A stretch of 64,000 bases of DNA from the NCBI RefSeq assembly GCF_905220365.1, contig NC_061138.1:2170001-2234000 (forward strand). Reading direction: 5' to 3'. The notes below the pieces were generated by a model. The model saw only the letters and a list, made by a program, of their open reading frames with translations, was not told where the DNA came from and ran no database searches. Below are positions 1-10,690 of this stretch, piece by piece. The position numbers and the translations under genes were made by a program. How positions within the stretch are numbered: position 1 is the first letter of the stretch; the number at the start of each line of letters is the position of its first letter. This DNA is from Vanessa cardui. Its lineage: Eukaryota > Arthropoda > Insecta > Lepidoptera > Nymphalidae.

Positions 1-139
1 TTCGGACGCCGGAAACACCAGTAGTAATAAAACATACGGGAAACAGGTTCCGTACATGAAAACTCCCACAGCGAACAAACGACGTAAACAATGCTCGTGT
101 ATGTAAATGAAAACGGTCTTTTAAATATTTCATGATGCA

Positions 140-408
140 CTAGCTGTACCCGCGACCTTGTACGCGTTTGAATTCAACAAAAAATATATATAATTGTAAC
201 CTAAGTTACTCCTTATTATATCAGTTAACTGAAAGTGAAAGTCCCATCAAAATCGGACCAGCTGTTCCGGAGATTAGCCGTAACACAAAAAGACAAACAA
301 AATTGTAAATGTTATTTTGGTATATGTACCAAGTATACATGCATATGCATTGAGTAAAAAAGGCTATTTTGATATTACAGACACTCCAATTTTATTATAT
401 GTGTAGAT
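140..408 (-). mobile_element. Helitron-like element Hel-1, near full length
   Basis: In minus orientation it runs from a TCTACACATATAATAAAATTGGAGTGTCTG start to a 3' end of CGCGACC..CTAG, next to T. It shares the 'GACCGATTTTGATGGGACTTTC' type core with the copies at 6,690, 8,141 and 43,806. The CTAG end and A/T target suggest a non-autonomous Helitron. No Rep/helicase coding is present. The family name is inferred. Confidence 0.6.
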
Positions 409-555
409 TTGGGATGGCGTTAGATGACAGACCGTAAAAGAAGAATTCGCTAGAGTTATGTCTAACACTATTGTAATTTAGACGAAAATAACTAATTATT
501 ATTATTATCAATATAATAATTATAAATATACTATTATTTACATACTTTGTACATT

Positions 556-790
556 AACAGCCTGTAAATTTCCCACTGCTGGGCTCCGCTCACTTTGGTG
601 GAACACACATGTGGAAAGTATTTCGATGAAAATTAGACACATGGTTTCCTCACGATGTATTCCTTCACCGTCGAGCACGAAATGAATTGTAAACACAAAT
701 TAAGCACATGAATATTCAGTGGTGCTTGTCTGGGCTTGAACCCACTATCATCTGTTAAGATGCATGCCATGTGACCACTGGGCCATCATT
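556..790 (-). mobile_element. SINE-A (Metulj-like), degraded copy
   Basis: The minus-strand SINE begins at its 3' end with AACAGCCTGTAAATTTCCCAC and ends at the tRNA-like head (GGGCTTGAACCC B box complement, ACCACTGGGCCATCA A box complement). The middle has lost the GGAGAGGAGG block, so this is an old copy. Confidence 0.8.
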
Positions 791-856
791 TCAATCATCG
801 TAGTCTTTACAGAAGAATAACTAATAATTTTTGTTGAGTTTTCTCAATGCAGTTAC

Positions 857-1085
857 TTGGTGGTAGGGCTTTGCAAAGTCCCGTCTGAGTAAGAACCACC
901 TATCAGCATATTATCTACCTCTTAATTGTTGGGTTCCGTCTAGAAAATTGAGTGAACCAGTGTAATTACAGGCACAATGGATATAACATCTCACTTCTTG
1001 AGTAAGAAATGGTTAAAATTTCATAGGTATTATGTCTATAGGCAGTGGTGACCACTTACATTTAGGTGATTCATTTGCCACCAAT
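857..1085 (+). repeat. Rep-C dispersed repeat, degraded
   Basis: It opens with TTGGTGGTAGGGCTTTG and continues through AGTGTAATTACAGGCACAA to a diverged GTGGTGACCACTTAC end. The best copies are at 29,983 and 60,907. It has no coding capacity. Confidence 0.65.
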
Positions 1086-1239
1086 AGGCCCATGATTTAT
1101 TGCAGTTTTTTTTAATTCCCGCCAAATGTATACGGCTCAGGAAAAATAGATGGACTTGGCGGAGTTTGTAGTAGATAGCAAAACAAAATAAAAAAAAATA
1201 GATACCTATCAGATTATATCTGAATCCAAATTCGCAGAG

Positions 1240-1345
1240 CGCAAATTAAAGTCGTAACAGACTGTTAACAGTCGAGTACGCCGGAGCGCGCCAGCGGACC
1301 CACTCACATCTCTTGGCACGGCCACTCGGATCCGACGAACCGAAT
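1240..1345. other. GC-rich, CpG-bearing unique patch
   Basis: A patch of about 100 bp (CGCCGGAGCGCGCC, CGGATCCGACG) stands out from AT-rich flanks and matches none of the repeat families here. It could be a regulatory element, a first exon or an old GC-rich transposon piece. No ORF or splice pattern decides. Confidence 0.2.
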
Positions 1346-1589
1346 TGCAACCACTCTAAAAAAACTGATTAATTTAAAAATACCATTTTAATTATCAGCA
1401 AGTTAACAGTGAAAAGTTACAAAAAAAACAACAGCGAGATAGTAATTACAATTTCGAGAGTCACTAAAACAAAAGGCTACTCATGATGGCATCGACGCCA
1501 TGTTTAATTTTTGATGATGTCATATATCTATACTTGAAATGTTTCGATTTTTAGTTCATGAAGCCTCTTTAATTGTCCTTATTTATATA

Positions 1590-1830
1590 ATCGATTATAT
1601 ATATCATACAAGCTTCCAACCGCCCTTTAAATCTCTCAGGGGTGGAGTTAGGTAAAATCCGTTTGCAACGGGTATCTTCCGCCTATATGATACCTACCTA
1701 ATGTTGTCTTAAATGTACCTACCTGCCAAATTTCAAGTAGGTATGTGTATAGTTTCTGAGATTTCGAGATTAATAACGAGATTATTTCGCTTTTATATAT
1801 ATAGATCTGTACGTGTGTTTGTAACAATCT
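1590..1830 (-). mobile_element. Hel-4-like Helitron relic
   Basis: It contains the CAGGGGTGGAGTT block, 'TGCCAAATTTCAAG' and a TTTTATATATATAGATC terminus like the other Hel-4 copies at 23,690 and 41,785. It is diverged and non-coding. Confidence 0.4.
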
Positions 1831-2570
1831 TCCTGAACGGTTGGATGAATTGGGTATTTTTAAGAAAGTTAATAAAATGTTTTTTTTCGCCTGAACGAAG
1901 TCAGAACAAGCTGCTCGTATATTATATCTAGTTTTATTAGTCTAGTAATTTGCGTTTTGTACGACTATATATACAGTTTATCTTTCCATATGTTACTGTT
2001 AACGGTCAACATTGGAGAAAGGAATACCTTATCAAAAGCGACTGAAGGTCAACGACTGAAGGAAAGGCGATGTTAAAAGTCCCAGAATCGACCCTGATCT
2101 GTTCCTGTGCCATTGTCATCTCCACTAATACAAACTTCAACCTTTAATGAAGCGTTATATAATGTAATGTAATCATTACAAATTATTATTTAAAATTATT
2201 ATTTAAAATTAATATTATTTAAAAAACTGTGACATACATTTACAGAACGATTGATATACAAATAATTAATTGCTGTTTTTAAATTATTGCAACCTGTCAT
2301 CCCTACTAATATATATTATAGTATATTTAAAATCATATGTGCCTTAAATTAAGCGTCAACGATTCTAATAACTATATTTCAATGAACAACGGTATACCGT
2401 GATTATAATAAAGAATTAGGTACGTTTCAAATCATCTTTATTTTAGCTATGGTTAAAACTAAGATGCCTTCTGACTGGGATACACATGACAACGTATAAC
2501 ATTTAATAATTACCTTTGTTTATTAATAATAATTAATAACAATAATGCTAGACTATGATAACGTAGAGTA
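1831..2570. other. AT-rich spacer, possible LINE tail at about 2,040-2,175
   Basis: No gene is seen. Around 2,040-2,175 a less AT-rich stretch is followed by TATAATGTAATGTAATCATT, which looks like the simple-repeat tail of a non-LTR element. No coding motif supports this. Confidence 0.25.
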
Positions 2571-2859
2571 TGAAACAACTTAGATGTAGCATCGGCAAAA
2601 TTCGTAAAACCGATCGCATCCGAATTAAGTACGCCATGCCAAATTATCAATATTTATTTCTTATGTGAATATGATCTTTACAACACGTAATAACTTGTAT
2701 ATTCGTCAACATGCACTTGCTTTCTCGGGTTCAACTGACGCGAGAATCTATAGCAACGAATAGCGTCGAATGGCGAGATAGCGATTTCTATTGGTTGTGT
2801 GAATCGGCAGTAATCGGTTTTATTGAATTTGCCGATGCTACATCTAAGTTGTGTCGTAC
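2571..2859 (+). mobile_element. TA-MITE copy 1 (289 bp)
   Basis: Long terminal inverted repeats carry GATGTAGCATCGGCAAAATTC at the left and its near-complement at the right. TA dinucleotides flank it at 2,569-2,570 and 2,860-2,861. Copies at 8,475 (inverted) and 45,975 share the whole interior, including TTATTTCTTATGTGAATATG. This fits a Tc1/mariner-type MITE. The 82-codon ORF inside is incidental. Confidence 0.8.
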
Positions 2860-2861
2860 TA

Positions 2862-3342
2862 ATACCTGTAATAAATATTTTCTACAGCTGCGATTTACAC
2901 GTCCAGTACGCAGTTACATTAAATTTTCAGACAGGGAAACCATTACCCCAAATATATAATAGAACTTAAAAACCTGTTTATTTTAAAACAGATTGATTTG
3001 AAATCTTTCAACAAACATATTAAAATAACAAAGACGTTTACAAAACAATGGCGCCGCAGAAAATGTATCGGAACATTTTAATATCGAGAACAAAGTAGGA
3101 ACACTTTGTTATATATATTTTATTATAATTTATACTCGAATTATTTGTTACTTTTAATATGTAAAAGTGTTGCTTTAAAATACCATTTACACCGGCATCG
3201 TTAGAGCGTTAAATTTAAATACAAGCAGTTGCAAAAAAAAGGGACTACGGACTACTTATAAAAAAAATCATACTTTTTTTGATTTTTCATATAACTATTA
3301 CTGTTTGACTATATGAGTGCAATGACGAGACTAGATCAGTAT
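2862..3342. other. AT-rich spacer
   Basis: No gene, splice-like exon or recognised repeat. An AATGGCGCCGC block lies near 3,048. Confidence 0.5.
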
Positions 3343-3541
3343 TAAATAAATAAATAAATATTGGACAACATCACATACATTACTCAGATCCCAATGTAAG
3401 TGGCTGAAGCACTTGTGTTATGGAAAATCAGAAGTAACGACGGTACCACAAACACCCAGACCCAAGACAACATAGACAACTAAATGTTTTCTACATCGAC
3501 TCGACTTGGAATCGAACTCGGTACTCGAAATGGAGTACCCA
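3343..3541 (-). mobile_element. SINE-B copy 1, head-truncated
   Basis: Minus-strand copy that starts with an (AAAT)n tail and reads through CCCAATGTAAGT, the GGTACCACAAACACCCAGACCC core and an ATCGACTCG..AATCGAACTC B-box complement. The A-box end is lost. Confidence 0.75.
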
Positions 3542-4185
3542 ATAATAAATATTGTTACATTTGATCGTATGCATGCTTATAATATTCAATAGGCTATAAA
3601 AGGCTATACGTCATTGAAGATTAATAATAGCTTTATGTAAAAGATCCAAAAATTATCCATTTAAAACACAAAAATAAATATCAATATCCAATAAAAATAG
3701 TTTAAATCTAAAATAATACATCGGCTACTTTGTCATAAAATTCAATTGTAATATAATTCAATCAACGTATAGATATTGTTGCAATGTTTTTGTGGCCGGT
3801 TATTCTGCAAGCGTGTGCACAAATCGGCCATCAACGTGATATACGTACATACAAATGGATCCAGCAAGTTTTTGGCAACCGATCTAGGTCAATTTTTCAG
3901 CATTCAACAAGGAAACTGATAATACTTAATCATGATCTCTTTTTAATCTTATATAATGTAAATATTAACGATGTAACGAGTTCAATTCGGTACTTATAAA
4001 ATTGTTTGTATCCTAATAATCTAAATACATCCATTTCGACAAATTATGGCTAAATTAATGTACAGAGACTAAAGAATAAATTTTAGATTTTTACCCTTAT
4101 TTTTTTTTATTATCGTCTCCTGACATTAGCCTCTTGTAATTATTTATACTTCTGTTTTAAAAGATAAAATATAGAAGCTGATATC
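3542..4185. other. AT-rich spacer
   Basis: Nothing supportable as a gene. The 71-codon ORF at 3,784-3,999 has no recognisable domain and looks random. Confidence 0.5.
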
Positions 4186-4189
4186 GCCT

Positions 4190-4360
4190 GAGCTGGAATG
4201 GACCAGTGGTTGGATCGCGCGCATCCTTACCGATGACTGTAGTTTCAAAATGAAACAATTACCTGCCACTGAATTTGTTCATGCGTACTTTGTATTTATA
4301 ATTCATCTCTTAATCGGTGGTAAAAAAAATTGTGAAGCCCGCATGGTTTACAGTGTTACA
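4190..4360 (+). mobile_element. SINE-A, ancient 5' half
   Basis: A GGACCAGTGGTTGGATCGCGCGCATC head and TTTATAATTCATCTC body are recognisable. The B box is corrupted to AGTTTCAAAAT, and the 3' half is missing. Confidence 0.6.
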
Positions 4361-4999
4361 TTATAAAAGTGAAAAAATAAAACCGAACTTTATTCCTTTA
4401 GAGATATCTAGCAGTACTCTCAAAAATAAAAAAAGAAAAATGAATTTTGTGTATTAAACAGTTTTCACAAGATTGTTAAAGCTTGTTACTTAAGTCATTT
4501 TATATGAAAAGAAATACAACTTAAGTGTGTCAAATGTTAACAAATGTCCTTCTTGAGGATTTTTGTTTTATGTATTACTGGCTGCGATCAGCCGATGTTG
4601 TCCGGACTATATATATATATAAATTTTGTCAGCGATCGCTTGAATACTTTGGAATAAGATGTCCTGCAACGTCATCTAGTGATAAGTTAGATCAAAGTAT
4701 CCTTCTCCATAAAAAAATCATGAAGTTTTATATCTTCATAATAATCAAAAAACGATGTATGTATCAAATTTGTATATTAATTTTTATTTGCAATAATCAC
4801 GTGAATAACTGCGCGTTTTGGATTTATAATCAATTTCATACGCAGTTTCTTTAAAATTATAAATGATTGTTTCATATGAAACTTGCATTGTACCGTAATA
4901 ATTATGTAAAGAATGATAATATTTGTATGTGTAACATTACCAGTTTAAATATTAAGTAGTGCTGTACAAATTACTTAGCGAATATATACCTATAAAATC
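4361..4999. other. AT-rich spacer
   Basis: No repeat or gene recognised. A 109-codon ORF at 4,525-4,854 is rich in F, I, Y, N and K, as expected of random AT-rich sequence. Confidence 0.45.
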
Positions 5000-5285
5000 G
5001 TTCGATGTATTTTTCCAACGGAATTCGTGGGTCTATTCTACGCTCGGCAACTGTTTATCGTTCGTTATCGCGAATTCACGACACGATTCCGCGTTTCACT
5101 AGTTCAAGGCCAGACGGGCTGAAAATTTTGTTCATGGTCGACGCCGAATTCGATGATAAACTGTGGGCGGGAAGCTGCGTAATTGTATTAAATATTGTTA
5201 TAACGCAAGAGTTTTTTTTAGCGTTGAGCTATGGACATTATGTTTTAGCTCGATATCGAGTTATTCACGCTTGGTACGCCTAATT
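5000..5285. other. GC-richer unique patch, origin unknown
   Basis: A block of about 200 bp with many CGs (TCGCGAATTCACGACACGATTCCGCG) is followed by AT-rich sequence. It holds an unrecognised 92-codon + strand ORF with no domain, donor or acceptor that I can defend. It could be conserved non-coding DNA or a worn transposon. Confidence 0.2.
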
Positions 5286-6079
5286 TCGAATTTGGAAACT
5301 AACTTTACATACGTGTAAACAATTGTAAAACAAGGATACACACAATGTTTTTTTTTTTAGAACCTATTTGAACTGGCTGTAATCCTCACGTAAGGAAAAA
5401 GCGTTATGTATCCTCCTTTCTCTATCTTTCTCTTCCCTTCTCTTTCTATTGCAGGCGGTTTTAAATTAAAAAAAAGTTACGTTTTAATTCACGCGGGAAA
5501 AATTTGTCATTGTCATTTTATATTTGTCAAGCGTTGTTAATTTATTACTTCATGTCTCCTATTTAATACGCAATATATAGCGAAGCTTCGTTCCAACCGT
5601 GTTTATGGGGCACCTCGTTTTTTTCATTTTATAATATATGAAAGCGATAAGGAAATACAATTCATTGGCTGAAATTCAGGGTTGTATTAAAAATATCTAT
5701 TTCATTGGTTAAATATATCAAATCAATTTGCGCCTCATTCGCTGAAAGTATCGCTTATTTCTTCTTTAATCCGCAATTCAACAACTACTGACAAACAAAT
5801 TTACTTTCGATGTCCTTCTCATAACTCAATTATTACGGCTAATTTTATTTAGCACTCAAAATAATGAAATTATACTCAATTTTAAAATAGTACTCAAAAA
5901 AGTCCGCAATGGTGTATGTCTATCTATGATAGGGATGACCTACACTACCCATTTTTTATGTTTTACCTACTTTTGATGAGAAATAATAGGTTATTTTTCG
6001 ATTTTAAGCAATACAGCGTTTATCCAATTCCTTAAATACATAATACATTTAATATAGATCAACATGGTCCTTTACAGTA
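5286..6079. other. AT-rich spacer with a small shared fragment
   Basis: No gene. The segment at about 5,560-5,605 (AATATATAGCGAAGCTTCGTTCCAAC) resembles 36,590-36,635, so a short unnamed repeat is likely. Confidence 0.35.
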
Positions 6080-6240
6080 TGTAATTTAAATAAATATTTT
6101 CGAAGATATTACAGATTTGTAACACAGGTGCATAGCAGTTTCTATTGTTTAATGCCTAAAAACTGTGAACGTTGTAAGACATTCTGAAGTATATTTAAAT
6201 ATGATTATTCCATCCATGCGCAGCCGGGTCGGGTCGCTAG
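6080..6240 (+). mobile_element. Hel-3 Helitron-like 3' end
   Basis: It ends in CAGCCGGGTCGGGTCGCTAG, next to T, like the copies at 27,335 and 59,255. Upstream 'GTTGTAAGACATTCTG.AGTATATTTA' matches the family. The 5' half is missing. Confidence 0.6.
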
Positions 6241-6299
6241 TATAACATAAAACCCGAAATAGCTTACGGTATTCTAGGAAGTTAATCACGCTATCTTAT

Positions 6300-6480
6300 A
6301 TCCACATCTCAGCGTATCATTGGCCCCATCGGTATGATAAGAGCTTCCGCCAGGGACCGACGTAGTAACAGCCAGCGCCATTGATAGTCCAATAGTTTGC
6401 CATTCATGCCATATCGCGGTTCGACCTTAAATCGAGTACATTGACATGTCCTTACAGTTTTGCAAGGCAACCGCATTAGA
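6300..6480. other. GC-richer unique patch
   Basis: About 180 bp (GGGACCGACGTAGTAACAGCCAGCGCC) with higher GC than its flanks and no match to the repeats here. No ORF or splice logic. Confidence 0.2.
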
Positions 6481-6689
6481 ATATTTTATAGTTTTTTTTT
6501 TTTATATCTAACATCAGCCATCTTCATGGTCAATGAACGAATATATTAATATGGGGAAGTCTAGTCGGTGATTGCGTTCGTTCGTATACAATTTCGGTTA
6601 TGATAATTTATATATACAATTCTAGAAAAACGTTTCGTTGATTTAGTTCGTTAATGTCAATTAAAATTTAAGTAATTATGTTAGACTAC

Positions 6690-6955
6690 CCAATACCGAG
6701 ACTTCGCGTGTAGAATTTAACAAAAAAGTTATAGCTATTACCTAAGTTGCTTCTTTTTTGTTCTTTTGCTTTATGCCAGCGAAAGTTCCATCAAAATCGG
6801 TCTGGCCGTTTTAAATAAGCCGGAACAAACAGACGGTCAGACAGACAAAAACTGCAAAAAATGTTATTCAGTTTGTACCCAAACATATTAATTTAAAAAA
6901 GAACAAACAAACCAATTTTTTATATGTATAGATATAGATATGTATAGATAAAAAA
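6690..6955 (-). mobile_element. Hel-1 Helitron-like, diverged
   Basis: 'GTTCCATCAAAATCGGTCTGGCCGTT' and the C-A-G-A-C-A-G-A-C block match Hel-1 in minus orientation. The CTAG end has decayed. Confidence 0.5.
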
Positions 6956-7143
6956 TTGATGAATTAAATGTATTTGAAGATTCACTATCTGTAAGAACAA
7001 TCTGGAAAGTCGTAAGTGGCTTAGAAATTTAATTATCACTTGTAATTGAGTCTCGTCGATAGGGCGATGGACGCACTGTTATAATAATATAATAATAATT
7101 ATTATTTTTCTATGAATATTACTCTACAAAGTCTGCACTCTAT

Positions 7144-7370
7144 TGGTAGTAGGGCCTTATACATCAGATATTATATCGAAAAACAAAAGTATTCAGTATT
7201 GTTGTGTTCCGGTTCAAGGGTGAGCCATTGCAACTACAGGCACAAGGGACATAACATCTTAGTTCCCAATGTTGGTGACGCATTGTTAATACAAGGTATG
7301 GTTAATATTTCTTACAGCCCATAGTATATGGGCGGTGGTGACCACTTACCATCAAGTAAATTGTTTCGTA
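7144..7370 (+). repeat. Rep-C dispersed repeat
   Basis: Contains GTAGTAGGGCC, AGTATTGTTGTGTTCCGGTTCAAGGGTGAG, CAGGCACAAGGGACATAACATCTTAGTTCCC and GGTGGTGACCACTTACCATCAAG, in the same order as the best copy at 60,907. The first 20 to 40 bp are compressed. Confidence 0.75.
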
Positions 7371-7494
7371 ATAGATTTAAGTGGTCAGCCAAAACCATGT
7401 ATATGACAAGTCACCAAAACGTTGAGTATATGCAAATTGTCACGCCCTACGCGCCGTGAATGGTATATATATGAAGTATTGTATCAAATCAAAG

Positions 7495-7670
7495 AACAGG
7501 ATGTCGCCACGAGGCCTTCGCTATTGTCTAAGGCCTCGGGTAGATTGATCACGTGACGCGTTTCATACTCGAACACCACTTGGTAACAAACCTAGGATCT
7601 GGGTCGTTTCAAATGTGCGAGTCACGTCGATCACGTAGTTTCATCAGTTTTATATGCAAATTAAAAAAAA
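7495..7670. promoter_or_regulatory. Candidate regulatory island (E-box, hairpin, POU octamer)
   Basis: A GC-richer unique stretch. It holds a 9-bp inverted repeat CGAGGCCTT/AAGGCCTCG (7,510-7,518 and 7,530-7,538), a palindromic TCACGTGA (7,549-7,556) and an ATGCAAAT octamer (7,654-7,661). The motifs are seen; regulatory function is inferred. An old transposon is an alternative. Confidence 0.3.
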
Positions 7671-7789
7671 CCAATGGATTTCATTTTTAAGAGAAGTTGT
7701 TAAAGCGCTTCAAGCGCTTAAAAGTCTTGATATTGATAAAGTTAAGAAGAAGTAAGATTATCTGATTGCAAATCCAATACCAACGGATG

Positions 7790-7902
7790 TCTCATTCAAT
7801 TCTGCCGCATGTGCACTGTTACAGCCTGGGGGAATATGTTCCAAACCCTCTCCTTAATGGGGAGGCCTTATCCCAGCAGTGGGAAATTTACAGGCTGTTA
7901 CT
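7790..7902 (+). mobile_element. SINE-A 3' fragment
   Basis: It starts at TTCTGCCGCATGTGC and keeps GGAATATGTTCCAAACCCTCTCC and CAGCAGTGGGAAATTTACAGG. The CCAACCCGCATTGGAACAG piece is replaced by ACTGTTACAGCCTGG. Confidence 0.75.
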
Positions 7903-8140
7903 GTCTCATGATTGGTCATGATTATATTATCTGATGTTGAACAGATTTTCACTTTCATCGTTCAAAGAGAACAAGCAATTGGATTAATTAAAGTTTCATC
8001 CGCTTATTCAAAACGGTAATCAAATCTACGAAGTTTACGAAGCTGAGACAATGTCAAGGGAACGCTTTTCGTCAACTTATAAACGATTGACACTAATACA
8101 AGATATTCCCTTTTTTTATTTTATTTTTATGTGTTTAATA

Positions 8141-8411
8141 ATCTATACATATAATAAAATTGGAGTATCTGTTTGTAATATTAAGATAGCTCTTTTTTAC
8201 TCAATGCATATGTATGTATACACGGTACATATACCAAAATATTTTTTTTACAATTGTTCTTTGTCTGTCTGTTTGTTCCGGCTAATCTCTGGAATGGCTG
8301 GACCGATTTTGACGGGACTTTCAATGGCAAATAACTGATATAATAAAGAGTTAGGCTACAATAATATTTTTTGTTAAATTCAAACGCGTACAAGGTCGCG
8401 GGCACAGCTAG
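8141..8411 (+). mobile_element. Hel-1 Helitron-like, intact copy
   Basis: Full-length 271-bp copy from ATCTATACATATAATAAAATTGG to ...GGTCGCGGGCACAGCTAG, next to T. It carries GTCTGTTTGTTCCGGCTAATC and GGACCGATTTTGACGGGAC. It is non-coding and mobilised in trans if at all. It is the best local reference for the family. Confidence 0.65.
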
Positions 8412-8474
8412 TAATTATCATAAGTCTAGGTAGAGTATCTCACAACTAAAATGAACGAAATGTATTATCTCTTA

Positions 8475-8827
8475 CACGCAACACACAACTTATATGTAGC
8501 GTCGGAAAATGTAATAAAATCGATTACGATCGATTTATACAACCAATAGAAATAGCACCCTATTCCGCCATTCGACGCTATTCGACGCTTTTCGTCGCTA
8601 TAGATTCTTGCGTCAGTTCGAACCGAGAAAGCAAGTGCATGTAAATCGACGTGTCAAATTGACGAATATATTAGGTCATATGATATCATAAGTTACGTTT
8701 TCGTAAAGATCATATTCACATAAGAAATAAATATCGATAATTTGGGATAGCGTACTTAATTCGGATGTGATCGGTTTTACGGATTTTGCCGATGCTACGT
8801 AGGTACGTATGCTAAGTTGTGTCGTAC
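8475..8827 (-). mobile_element. TA-MITE copy 2 (353 bp, inverted)
   Basis: TA sites flank it at 8,473-8,474 and 8,828-8,829. The same terminal inverted repeats and interior as 2,571-2,859 appear, but in reverse orientation. It has extra internal sequence (TTCGACGC repeated) that makes it longer. Confidence 0.75.
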
Positions 8828-9078
8828 TATACGCCAAACGGACTGCAAACGTAACCTAACGTAAACGTAATAAACTACTTTAGTGTGCGTGAACTTGTTG
8901 GGCAATTATTCGTCGCTATTGCTTTGACGGACTATTTAGACATAAATAATCAGAGACTAAAGTATTTCGTACGGAATATTCCATAAATTTATATATGCAA
9001 ATCTAAACAAACCTACAATGTATAGCAATGTAAAGCAACGCGAAATTGACACCGATGTTTTTACATCCAAATTGAACC

Positions 9079-9358
9079 CAAATAAGCGTGGATCTTAACC
9101 GATGATTGCGGGTTCAAACCCAGCACCACTGAACATTAATGTGCTTTATTTATGTTTATAATTCATCTCGTGCTCGTATGTGAAGGAAAACATCGTGAGG
9201 AAACCTGCACGTGTCTGGATCTCTGTCCTGTTTCATAGAAATTCTGCCGTATGTGTATTCCACCAACCCGCATTGGAACAAAATCTCCACAAAGGGAGAA
9301 GATGCCTTAGCCCAGCAGTGGGAAATTTAAAGCATAGTTATTGTTGTTGTTGTTGTTT
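9079..9358 (+). mobile_element. SINE-A, A-box-truncated
   Basis: It starts just after the A box (GTGGATCTTAACCGATGATTGC), has B box GGTTCAAACCC, then the full body, and ends in a (TTG)n tail. The GCGTGGTGGAATATGTTCC block is deleted. Confidence 0.85.
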
Positions 9359-10496
9359 TTACATCAATTTAAGAACGCTTTGCTTATTTTTATTATTGAG
9401 ATAAATATCCCAAAACAGATTGCGACGCTTTTATCCGCTTTATAAGAAAATTACTATTCCAACTATAAGAAGGCAAACGCCAAATGAACAATTTGACGTC
9501 GAAGTGACGCGAAATTGGACAGCTTAAATAATCTATGATATTCACTATGATTTCGCAGAAAATGAAAGTGGTTATAAGTTGATAAGTGGAATAGTGTTGT
9601 ATTATAAATAAATATACTAAATTCCAAGCTATAAAAAGTTGAGATATGTGTCCTTTCGAAGATCAATTTCTGTACAAAACACATGACCAGTTTCGTCAAC
9701 TTTCGATGTGATTAAAAGTCCTCTTTTCAAATGTAGTTGATATTCATATCCGGTCTAATTTTAAATTCAATATTTTTATACTTAATTTAATAATAAAATA
9801 ACATATTTGTTATCTAGTAATAAATAGTTTGTAATATTAATTAAGTATCTAAAAAAAATGTTCCCCATCCACGACTATGAAATTGGGGATAAAAATTTGT
9901 ATAACAATTCGCCCTATTAACTGTTCTTTTTATGTTTTAGTTTAAAATCAACGTATGAATAAATGAATGAATGAATGATTAAAAAAATATCATTAAATAA
10001 AGGTGCAATAATTTTGAGATACAACAAAACAAGTATACAAGACACTACGTCATATTCAACGACGAAATAACCATATTAAATAAATACATCATAAAAATAT
10101 TTTTGTTAAATAATAATAAAGTTTCGAAGCCAAATATAAACAGCGCTATAATAAAAATCGTTTATTATTTACATAACAACGAATAGAATATAAATAAACA
10201 GCTAATGATATTGTTTCGTCTAAAAATCTCATACACGCTAACCAGGAAGACATTAACAGGTTCGACGTACATAAATGTTCTTGGGCTATTGAAATTATAT
10301 AAGCTTAAAGCCGGTTTACATTAGTGACGATACATCGTCGTCTAGGCAAACCTCCTTGCTCGGAAATATACAATAATAAAAATAAATATTGGCACAATAG
10401 AACTTAAAATGTTTCAAACTATTACAATCTATTAAATAAATACTAGTAGGTGTTCGAAATTTCGCGTTTATTCAAAATATTTTTATATATAGGCTT
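9359..10496. other. AT-rich spacer
   Basis: No gene is supported. A short (AATG)n run lies at about 9,958-9,977. The 78-codon minus ORF at 9,463-9,699 has no recognisable domain. Confidence 0.45.
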
Positions 10497-10690
10497 CTTT
10501 CACTCATCTACATTTGGCGCCAAAATGATGAAACTTTTTTTTAAAGAAATTTATAATGTCAAATATTATGCATACAGTTCAGTTAGAATTGAAGTTTGTG
10601 TACAACGTTTAGGATTTTTATTTTTTTTTCTTATACTCTAACCGGCCAGTAACTGTTTACGTTCTCTAAAATTAATTAGTTTTTAAATTG
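10497..10690 (+). repeat. Unnamed repeat F, copy 1, with TTTGGCGCCAAA palindrome
   Basis: It opens with a 12-bp palindrome TTTGGCGCCAAA (10,513-10,524) and closes with CTCTAACCGGCCAGTAAC and GTTCTCTAAAATTAAT. The reverse complement recurs at 30,725-30,830 without the internal 90 bp. The family is not recognised. Confidence 0.55.

Noticed and set aside
4525..4854. 109-codon gene
   Set aside because: Composition dominated by F, I, Y, N, K, as expected of random AT-rich DNA.
5005..5283. 92-codon gene
   Set aside because: No domain, splice pattern or homology I can recall; the DNA is GC-richer but the second half is random-looking.
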